In this document: positions 57,874-64,000 of the stretch, piece after piece
Numbering within the stretch: the stretch's first letter is position 1
How the letters are laid out: each line of letters opens with the position of its first letter
Source: RBG-13-68-16 sp050018455
GTDB taxonomy: Bacteria > Acidobacteriota > Thermoanaerobaculia > Thermoanaerobaculales > Thermoanaerobaculaceae
Length of the DNA stretch: 64,000 nucleotides
Direction of reading: 5' to 3'
Assembly (NCBI GenBank): GCA_050018455.1
Contig: JBEKAA010000008.1
Span: 45,307-109,306 of the forward strand
The notes under the pieces: model-generated
The model's input: only the letters and a program-made list of their open reading frames with translations
What the model was told of the DNA's origin: nothing
The model's database searches: none
Translations under genes and position numbers: made by a program

Positions 57874-58626
57874 GTGGCCAAGGCACGAGTGCGGCTCGAC
57901 CAGGCGCTCGTCGAGCGCGGCCTCGCGCCGTCCCGGTCCAGGGCCCAGAGCCTCATCCTGGCCGGGCTCGTGCGCCTCGACGGCGAGTTGGCCGACAAGG
58001 CCGGGAAGGCCGTGACGCCCGGGGCGCGGATCGAGGTCGTCGGCCACGATCACCCCTGGGTGTCGCGGGGCGGCGTCAAGCTGGCCGCGGCGCTCGATGC
58101 GTTCGGGGTCGACCCGGCCGGCCGGCGGTGCCTCGACGTGGGCGCCTCGACCGGCGGCTTCACCGACGTCATGCTCCAGCGCGGGGCGGCTCAGGTGGTG
58201 GCGCTGGACGTCGGGCGCGGCCAGCTCGACTGGAAGCTGAGGAGCGACGCGCGGGTCACGGTGATGGAGGGCGTCAACGCCCGCCTGCTCGCCCCGGCCG
58301 ACGTCCCCGGCCCGTTCGACCTCGTCACCGTGGACGTCTCGTTCATCTCGTTGCGTCTCGTGCTGCCAGCGCTGGTCCCCGTCCTCGCCCCCGACGGAGA
58401 TCTGGTCGCGCTCGTCAAGCCGCAGTTCGAGGCCGGGCGCGGGCAGGTCGGCAGGGGCGGCGTCGTCCGCGACCCGGAGGTCCGCGAGGCCGCGATCCTG
58501 GCCGTGCTCGAGGCCGCCGCCGAGTTCGGCCTCGAGTGCCGCGGCCGCACCCCCTCGCCGATCCCCGGCCCCGCCGGCAACGTCGAGGAGCTTGCCTACT
58601 TCCGCCACGTCCAGGGTGCGGAGTGA
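57874..58626 (+). CDS. tlyA: TlyA-family rRNA (cytidine-2'-O)-methyltransferase
   Basis: A 250-residue protein with an N-terminal S4 RNA-binding domain (RVRLDQALVERGLAPSRSRAQSLILAGLVRLDG) and an FtsJ-like methyltransferase domain. The SAM-binding motif is CLDVGASTGGFTDVML; VSRGGVKLAAAL, VDVSFISLRLVLPAL and KPQFEAGR are family signatures. GTG 57874 gives the usual MAKARVRLD start; in-frame ATGs at 57847 and 57859 would add residues not seen in the family. Confidence 0.93.
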   Translation: MAKARVRLDQALVERGLAPSRSRAQSLILAGLVRLDGELADKAGKAVTPGARIEVVGHDHPWVSRGGVKLAAALDAFGVDPAGRRCLDVGASTGGFTDVMLQRGAAQVVALDVGRGQLDWKLRSDARVTVMEGVNARLLAPADVPGPFDLVTVDVSFISLRLVLPALVPVLAPDGDLVALVKPQFEAGRGQVGRGGVVRDPEVREAAILAVLEAAAEFGLECRGRTPSPIPGPAGNVEELAYFRHVQGAE

Positions 58627-58840
58627 CGCGAAGCCCGGATTGGGCAACCCGCGCGTCGGCACGAAGGGCGAGTTGGGGACTCGTGCTCGGAGAGGGGCAC
58701 GACCCACGGCGACGAGAAGGAAGGTGACACGAAAGCGTTACCGACCGAGCCAGCGTGCGGCGGCGGCGGATCACCGGCATCAGGCGCGCTTGCAATCGTG
58801 CATTCGGAATGCAAAGATGCATGGTACGAGGACGATTGAA

Positions 58841-60055
58841 ATGCGCTACATCAAGCGGACGATTGAAGCGGCATTGTCCCGGGCGGCGAAGCAGTTCCCG
58901 GCGGTCGTAGTGACCGGGCCACGGCAGTCGGGGAAGACGACGCTGACCAGGGGGCTGTTCGCGTCGACGCACCGATACGTCTCGCTCGAGCCGCCCGACG
59001 TCCGGGCCGCGGCCGCCGATGACCCGCGGGGTTTTCTCTCGTTGCACGAGCCGCCGGTGATCCTCGATGAGGTGCAAGCCGTCCCCCAGCTCCTGGCGTA
59101 CATCAAGGAGCGCATCGACGCCAACCGGGGGCGCGCGGGCCAGTTCGTGCTCACCGGCTCGCAGAACCTGATGCTCCTGCAGGGCGTGACGGAAACACTC
59201 GCCGGGAGGGCGGCCATTTTGCGCCTCCTGCCGCTCAGCTATCGGGAGCAGGTGGGGCAACCGGACGAGCCCCTGCCGTGGGATGCGAGGGCGGCAGGAC
59301 GCCCCCGCTCGCTCACGATCCGCGAAATGTGGCGCTCGTTCCTGCGCGGCGGGTACCCGGAGCTGGCCGGGCCTCGAATCCGGGATGTGGCTCTCTGGCA
59401 TGCGAGCTATGTGCAGACCTACCTCGAGCGCGACGTGCGGTCGCTGCGCCAGGTCGGCGACCTCACTCAGTTTCAGGCATTCCTACGGCTCCTCGCGGCG
59501 CACAGCGCCCAGCTCCTCAACCTCTCCTCGCTGGCGCGGGACCTCGGTGTGGCCGTGAACACCGTCAAGGCGTGGCTGTCCGTGCTCGAGGCGACGTACC
59601 AGATCGTGATCTTGCGGCCGTACTGGGCGAACATCGGGAAGCGGCTGGTGAAGTCGCCGAAGGTGTACTTCTCGGACGTCGGCACCCTCTGCTACCTGGT
59701 GGGCCTGCGTGAGCCCGAGTCCGCGATGGCCGGACCGATGGCGGGCGCCATCCTGGAGACGGCGGTGGTCGGCGAGGTGCTCCGCACGCTGACGCACCGG
59801 GCCGAAGCGCCGGAGGTGTACTTCTGGCGGACCGCCGGCGGCGAGGAGGTCGACCTCGTCGTGCGCTCGCGAGGGAAGCTCGTCCCGATCGAGGTCAAGC
59901 TGTCGGCGACCCCGACACGCGCGATGGCGAGGGGAATCGAGGCGATGCGTGGCGCGCTGGGCGAACCCGTCGGGCGAGGCTACGTCGTCCACCCCGGCGA
60001 TCAGGTGCTGCCGCTTGGGCCGCACGCCGTCTCATTGCCGTTCGCCGCGCTGTGA
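58841..60055 (+). CDS. AAA_14 / DUF4143 ATPase
   Basis: A 404-residue ATPase of the AAA_14-DUF4143 type, common in accessory regions and of unknown role. Walker A is TGPRQSGKTTLTRGLF, Walker B-like VILDEVQAVPQLL, sensor FVLTGSQNLML; the DUF4143 part has FWRTAGGEEVDLVV and PIEVKLSATPT, which resemble nuclease-like folds. GAGGA precedes ATG 58841; ATG 58817 is an alternative. It sits between tlyA and a tlyA-like relic, so it was probably inserted here. Confidence 0.88.
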   Translation: MRYIKRTIEAALSRAAKQFPAVVVTGPRQSGKTTLTRGLFASTHRYVSLEPPDVRAAAADDPRGFLSLHEPPVILDEVQAVPQLLAYIKERIDANRGRAGQFVLTGSQNLMLLQGVTETLAGRAAILRLLPLSYREQVGQPDEPLPWDARAAGRPRSLTIREMWRSFLRGGYPELAGPRIRDVALWHASYVQTYLERDVRSLRQVGDLTQFQAFLRLLAAHSAQLLNLSSLARDLGVAVNTVKAWLSVLEATYQIVILRPYWANIGKRLVKSPKVYFSDVGTLCYLVGLREPESAMAGPMAGAILETAVVGEVLRTLTHRAEAPEVYFWRTAGGEEVDLVVRSRGKLVPIEVKLSATPTRAMARGIEAMRGALGEPVGRGYVVHPGDQVLPLGPHAVSLPFAAL

Positions 60056-60076
60056 CCGACGTCGCGCCGGCTCCTC

Positions 60077-60162
60077 GATCCCGAGAAGCTGCAACTTGAG
60101 CGCGAGGCTGCGACCGCCGCGGTGCTGGGAGCCGCGAGCGAGCTGGGTCCGGAGTGCCGCGG
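60077..60162 (+). pseudogene. tlyA-like 3' relic
   Basis: Translated, this gives D-P-E then a short insert and REAATAAVLGAASELGPECRG. The matching part of TlyA reads DPEV then REAAILAVLEAAAEFGLECRG; about two-thirds of these residues agree. No complete frame continues, so it appears to be decayed sequence. Confidence 0.5.
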
Positions 60163-60372
60163 GGTCCGGCTCTGGCTGCTGGCGCTCCTCCGCGACGGGG
60201 GAGTGCTGGATTCGTGTAAGACCTCGCCGTACACCGTGGGTCGAGGAGGAATAACATAAGAACTGGTACCGCTACAGGTACCGCAACTGGGGGCAGGTCA
60301 CTGCTGTCGACTCGCCTTCGCAGCGCTCCGGCGAGGGGCTGAGCACGTCCGGTGTGGGTGCTCGGAGGGTTC

Positions 60373-60984
60373 ATGGGCGACATGGGCAGGTTCGAGGTTC
60401 AGTGGATTCGCATTGGCGCGGTGGCAGGACTGTGGGCGTGCATCGCATACCCGATTCTGATCCTCGCGCACCTCCCTTTGGCTGCGTCGGCAGCAGTGGC
60501 GGCGAGCTTCGGGCCCGCGCTTGGGATCGGCTGCGTCGGGCTCTGGCGACTGATCCGGTTGCATCAGGAGTCCGTCGCTGCGGGCGCCGCTGCCGGAATG
60601 AACGCCATCGGTGGCGCCCTGTTTGTCGCGATGGGGCTCGTGCAAATGGCGATCGGTGCAGCAACCCCCGGCGGATACCCCTCCGCTCCCCTACAGGGGA
60701 TGTGGCAAGGACTCAACGTCGCGTGGGACGCCTACATCGGACTCGGCACGGTCCTCTTTGGCTTCAGCATGTTCCGCCATCCGCGATTCGGCCGAGTCTT
60801 CGCCGCCACCGGAGTGGCTATTGGTTTCACCCTCCTTCTTTTCAACCTGTACACCTTCCCCACTCCGCCTGCAAACGTGGGTCTGGTTGACCTGGGTCCC
60901 GTCGTCGGCCTCTGGTACCTGGCAGTAACCGTGCAGATGTGGCGCTCGCTGAGCTGGGCAGAAGCAGCCGCAATGCGTACCTGA
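60373..60984 (+). CDS. Polytopic membrane protein of unknown function
   Basis: A 203-residue protein with about six hydrophobic segments (IRIGAVAGLWACIAYPILILAHL, AAVAASFGPALGIGCVGLW, NAIGGALFVAMGLVQMAIG, AYIGLGTVLFGFSMF, FAATGVAIGFTLLLFNLYTF, LGPVVGLWYLAVTVQMW). It resembles DUF4386-like membrane proteins in layout, but I cannot assign it. GGAGGG lies 3 nt before ATG 60373; GTG 60352 and ATG 60382 are other possible starts. It has no clear operon partner. Confidence 0.7.
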   Translation: MGDMGRFEVQWIRIGAVAGLWACIAYPILILAHLPLAASAAVAASFGPALGIGCVGLWRLIRLHQESVAAGAAAGMNAIGGALFVAMGLVQMAIGAATPGGYPSAPLQGMWQGLNVAWDAYIGLGTVLFGFSMFRHPRFGRVFAATGVAIGFTLLLFNLYTFPTPPANVGLVDLGPVVGLWYLAVTVQMWRSLSWAEAAAMRT

Positions 60985-61195
60985 CAGCTCAGTAAGTCCC
61001 CGCCTTAGCCCGTCGTGAGCTGAGACGGTTGTCGGGCGGACACCTCACGTTTGTTTACTCAAGACCATCCGCCGTGCGATAGCCTCGCCCGGAACCGTCA
61101 CGCTCCCCGAAGACCTCAGCTGATCGGATTTGACTCAGATTCCAAGTCACTCGCCTGAAACACCCCAACAGGCCGGGCTAGGACTCGCAGCGACC

Positions 61196-62158
61196 TTACT
61201 CGGGCGGGCGGCTCAAATGCCGACGGATCGTCGTGCGTTCCTCACAGGAACGCACGAAGACGTGGTTGGTGTCGTCGATCGCTAATGTGTTCGAGCCGGC
61301 GGCGATGAGCTGGAAGATCACGTTCTGCGTCGGGGCGGCCTCAGGCTGCCAAGTGACGCCGTCATGGCTCATCAGGAGCGTGCCATTGTCCCCGCTACAC
61401 ACGAAGCCATCGGAGGTGACAGCGACGGAATCGAGCCCCACCGACACGCCGCTCTCCTGTAATGTCCAGGTCGTGCCATCAGGGCTGGTTACAATCAGGC
61501 CATTGTCCCCGACGGCCACCAGCAACCGGCCGTTCCACGTCACGGCCCTGAGGTAGGGGGTGTCCCCAACCGCAGCCGGGAGCGGCTGCGACGTCCACGA
61601 GATCGCGTCGGGAGACGTGTAGACCCAGGGTCCCTCGCCCCCCACAGCGACGTACTGCGAGCCGGTGAAGACCACACCACCCACCTCCGCAAGCTCAACA
61701 GGGGCGGTGACCTGAGACCAATCCGCCCCGTCGGCGCTGCTCATGAGCGCACCTCCGCCCCACCACAATGGAGGCACGAAGGCGAAGAACCGTTCACCGG
61801 CCCAGGTAAGGAACACAGGCTGCAGATAGTCCCAGTCAGTGGTGACCTCAGTCCAAGTCACCGCATCGGGGCTGGTCCACAGGTTCGGAGCAATGATCCC
61901 CATCAACTCGTGCCCGTTCCAGGCGAGGAGGCCGCCCCCGGTGTAACGGGTGGTCACGGTCCAATCGATCCCTGTGGGACTCACCGCCACGAAGTAGCCG
62001 TCGGTGTCCCAGCCAAGGCCGACGAAACGCGAACCCGTCCACACAGCCGTGGAAAAGGTAGCCGAGGCGTTGGCCGGCTCCCAACGGCACTGGCCCATGG
62101 CGGCGACCGCGATCAGCCAGGAACAGACCAAGAAAGCCCCTTCGAGCGAGTGTCTCAT
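61196..62158 (-). CDS. Secreted beta-propeller protein with SPDGxxW repeats
   Basis: A 320-residue protein with a signal peptide (VCSWLIAVAAMGQ) and at least six copies of a short turn motif: SPTGIDW, SPDAVTW, SADGADW, SPDAISW, SPDGTTW and SHDGVTW. These are BNR/Asp-box-like turns of a six- or seven-bladed propeller, as in sialidase-like and YCF48-type proteins. No catalytic residues are evident; binding or structural function is likely. On the minus strand a TAGACT box lies 8 nt before the start codon. Confidence 0.75.
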   Translation of the reverse strand: MRHSLEGAFLVCSWLIAVAAMGQCRWEPANASATFSTAVWTGSRFVGLGWDTDGYFVAVSPTGIDWTVTTRYTGGGLLAWNGHELMGIIAPNLWTSPDAVTWTEVTTDWDYLQPVFLTWAGERFFAFVPPLWWGGGALMSSADGADWSQVTAPVELAEVGGVVFTGSQYVAVGGEGPWVYTSPDAISWTSQPLPAAVGDTPYLRAVTWNGRLLVAVGDNGLIVTSPDGTTWTLQESGVSVGLDSVAVTSDGFVCSGDNGTLLMSHDGVTWQPEAAPTQNVIFQLIAAGSNTLAIDDTNHVFVRSCEERTTIRRHLSRPPE

Positions 62159-62180
62159 TGTGCAAGAGTCTACGTTCTAG

Positions 62181-63695
62181 AAGCCCTGTGAACAGAAAGG
62201 TGTTTGTGGGGAGCGCGGATTGGTGAGCGTGTGTCAAGGGGCGACATGCTGGAGGATCGACGGGACGAGGAAGATCTGGCAGGAGCCTCGAGGTGACAGG
62301 GTGATCGGTTCCGGCACCCGGTTAACGAGCACCGCGGCCGAGCGTCGGTTCACCCAGGCCGCCAGCCGCTTGAGGTTCATCGCCGCCACCGTGAGGACCG
62401 CCTGCTGATCCACCTTGGCCAACCCTCGGTAACGGGCACGGCCGAGCCTGTGGCATGTCTTGCCCTCACCGAAGAAGTGCTCGATGCGCAGCCGCAGCTT
62501 CCGGCTGATCCGGTACCCCCGCGTCCGCATCGCCCGCACCGCCCGGTTGCGCGCGCGCAGCATCGCGAGCTTTCCCGTGGCCTCGCGGTGGCTGACGATC
62601 GAGACGACCCGCCGCCGCCGCCCGACCGGCTCGGCCTGCTCCTCGCGCCGCCCCTGCACCGGAATGTGCGGCTCAAGTCCCCGCTCCACGACCGCTTCGA
62701 GGAACCGTCGCACCCCGTACCCCTGATCCGCCGAGACCACCTTCAACCGACCGCCCACCACCGCCCGGATGTCGTCCAGCAGCGCCTCGCCCGCATCCCA
62801 CTCCGCCGAGGTGTGAGCCTGCGTGCTCCTCACTCCGAGCGCCACCCGCGACCTCGTGTCCATCCCGATGTGCACAAGGTACGAGAGCTGCGCACCCACC
62901 CCGTTGCCCTTGCGGTACAGCAACGCGTCCAGGTCGGTCTTCGACCGGTGCGTCGCATTGGTGACCTTCTCGCCACGCCAGTCCGCACTCCCGGCTGGCC
63001 GCGGCTCGTCATCATCCTTGTCTTTCTTGTCTTTCGCCGGCGGCTCATCCTTCTCCGGCACAAACTTCTGCCACCCCGCCCGCTCCAGCAGGTACTCATC
63101 CAACGGCAACGGTGGACTGATCGGCTCGACGCTCCCCATCGCCGCATTCGCCCGCACCTGCGTCCCGTCGATCGCCACGTGCCGCCCACTCACCAGCCCC
63201 GCCTCGATACAGGCTTGGATCGTCTTCTCCAAAATCCTCCGCCACACCTCCTGCTGCCACCGCTCGTTCCTCAGCTTCACCAGCGTCGTCCGGTCCGGCA
63301 CGGCATCCGACGGCTGCAGCAGGCAGAACCACCGGTACCCCAGGTGCATCGCCACCTCGTCGCACAGCCGCACCTCGGAGAACCCGAACAGATACCCCAG
63401 CAGCATCATCCGCACGATGACCTCGGGGTCCCACGATGGCCGTCCCGTCGCCCCATAGCAGCCGGCCACCTCAGCCCGCACCCACGAGGTGTCCACCACC
63501 GCGTCGATCCGCCGCAGGATGTGGTCCTTGGGAATCAGGTCCTCGACAAAGAACGCATGCGCCATCGCACCGCTGCGGCCTCGTCGCGAGTCACCGAGCA
63601 TCGTCTACCCCCGCCTCGTTGGAAAGTGCCATCTCCAACTCTAGCGCACGAGACTCATTTTCTCAACTCAAGGATGACGGTTTTTCACAGGGCTT
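62181..63695 (-). mobile_element. IS1182-type insertion sequence
   Basis: Perfect 12-bp terminal inverted repeats AAGCCCTGTGAA (62181-62192; complement at 63684-63695) bound a 1.5-kb element with one transposase gene. CTAG abuts both ends (62177-62180 and 63696-63699), and could be a 4-bp target duplication or part of the repeat. Confidence 0.88.
62234..63601 (-). CDS. IS1182-family transposase
   Basis: A 455-residue DDE transposase. The N-terminal DUF772-like region (WDPEVIVRMMLLGYLFGFSEVRLCDEVAMHLGYRWF ... PDRTTLVKLRNERW) is followed by the catalytic part: HVAIDGTQVRANA (Asp), VSADQGYGVRR (Asp) and RIEHFFGEGK (Glu), ending KVDQQAVLTVAAMNLKRL. A charged linker (KDKKDKDDDEPRP) separates the two. 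The frame is intact, so the element may still be active. ATG 63601 is taken as start; an internal ATG (MAHAFF) is possible. Confidence 0.92.
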   Translation of the reverse strand: MLGDSRRGRSGAMAHAFFVEDLIPKDHILRRIDAVVDTSWVRAEVAGCYGATGRPSWDPEVIVRMMLLGYLFGFSEVRLCDEVAMHLGYRWFCLLQPSDAVPDRTTLVKLRNERWQQEVWRRILEKTIQACIEAGLVSGRHVAIDGTQVRANAAMGSVEPISPPLPLDEYLLERAGWQKFVPEKDEPPAKDKKDKDDDEPRPAGSADWRGEKVTNATHRSKTDLDALLYRKGNGVGAQLSYLVHIGMDTRSRVALGVRSTQAHTSAEWDAGEALLDDIRAVVGGRLKVVSADQGYGVRRFLEAVVERGLEPHIPVQGRREEQAEPVGRRRRVVSIVSHREATGKLAMLRARNRAVRAMRTRGYRISRKLRLRIEHFFGEGKTCHRLGRARYRGLAKVDQQAVLTVAAMNLKRLAAWVNRRSAAVLVNRVPEPITLSPRGSCQIFLVPSILQHVAP

Positions 63696-63698
63696 CTA

Positions 63699-63863
63699 GG
63701 CGGTGCGCCCGTCTATGTTGCGCCTCCCGACGAGCGCGACACGATCGTCGTCCATACCCTGAGCATCCCCGAACCAACCCCTCAGCTCAAGACGGGCTAC
63801 GGCGAGGTCTTACAGCAGAACACCTCTTCCGCCGTCGAGTGGAAGGCTTGGCCTAGTCCGTAA
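63699..63863 (+). pseudogene. Orphan 3' coding fragment cut by the IS1182-type element
   Basis: From the right edge of the IS to a TAA at 63861 the plus strand encodes GGAPVYVAPPDERDTIVVHT followed by LSIPEPTPQLKTGYGEVLQQ and SAVEWKAWPSP. With one CTAG removed, the left flank adds ARVYVL in frame. There is no upstream gene on this strand to supply the rest. I do not recognise the protein. Confidence 0.45.
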
Positions 63864-63883
63864 CAAGTTAACAAGTAACAAGT
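63860..63883. repeat. TAACAAGT octad array
   Basis: TAACAAGT (63861), TAACAAGT (63869), AACAAGT (63877). Another short-word array; no complementary arm is visible before the window ends. In 63884-64000 I see no gene. Confidence 0.6.
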
Positions 63884-64000
63884 GCCACCCATTAGGAGGC
63901 GGGTGTCAAGTGGGTGGGGCTTTCCCTTCCGCAGGCGGGAGCGCCAGCGAATAGATTGCGCGTGAGGCGGGGTCGTGTGCGTTGGTCGGTTCTGCGCGGC

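Overview
The window is high-GC bacterial chromosome, most likely from an Acidobacteriota relative (Thermoanaerobaculia-like). That placement is inference. It rests on two Oar-type TonB-dependent receptors with an N-terminal carboxypeptidase-regulatory-like domain, the house-keeping gene set and the GC-rich coding style; no 16S gene is present.

Layout. 1-2.8 kb: trpF (5' cut by the window edge)-trpB-trpA. 3.1-7.0 kb: a lipoprotein, an IS1595-type element (4068-6179) that carries two passenger genes, and an alpha/beta hydrolase. 7.4-10.4 kb: TonB receptor 1 with a strong terminator. 10.7-10.9 kb: two tRNA-Val genes. 11.1-17.1 kb: thrS-rpmI-rplT-pheS-pheT-coiled-coil gene; infC is missing from its usual place and PheT lacks its EMAP/B2 domain. 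17.3-20.7 kb: a glycosidase-like gene, a DUF488 gene and an RNase II-like gene. 20.8-29.9 kb (minus strand): an acyl-CoA/ketide module of three alpha/beta hydrolases, an SCP-x-type thiolase, an AMP-forming acyl-CoA ligase, two tandem KAS III-like genes and an SDR. 30-33 kb: TonB receptor 2 with a clear sigma70 promoter and a ~200-nt leader. 33.2-40.4 kb: a GT4 gene (minus), then Trm112-like, O-antigen ligase-like, xseA, xseB, polyprenyl synthase and dxs. 40.5-46.1 kb (minus): a translationally coupled surface-glycan operon (split transketolase, GT2, TIGR03032/DUF4915 protein, sulfotransferase, epimerase). 46.4-57.8 kb: three large GT-C-type membrane proteins, two of them in an operon with a DPPR-synthase-like UbiA enzyme and a DUF362 protein; the largest is a GT-C + DUF2298 + NHL-propeller fusion. 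57.9-64 kb: tlyA, a DUF4143 ATPase, a tlyA-like relic, a membrane protein, a secreted beta-propeller, and an IS1182-type element that cuts a short orphan coding fragment.

A theme across the whole window is its spacers. At least a dozen are built from degenerate tandem words of exactly 7 or 8 nt, usually as two complementary arms around a short spacer, so each transcript would fold into a long register-slippable hairpin. The words fall into several families (GGNNAAA heptads; AGYYRAC/CTGTSAA heptads; TTCGAA-, GAGGAGC- and AACAAGT-type octads; GGGGTCC heptads). Some have spread into the ends or middle of coding frames, and the IS1595 element has landed inside one array. I consider this the most unusual feature here.

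How the genes may work together (inference): the isoprenoid block (dxs, polyprenyl synthase) could supply polyprenyl phosphate, the UbiA enzyme could charge it with phosphoribose, and the GT-C proteins could use the resulting lipid-linked pentose outside the membrane, alongside the sulfated glycan made by the neighbouring operon. Several genes lack Shine-Dalgarno sequences and have a TANNNT -10 box 5-7 nt before the start codon, which suggests leaderless transcripts.
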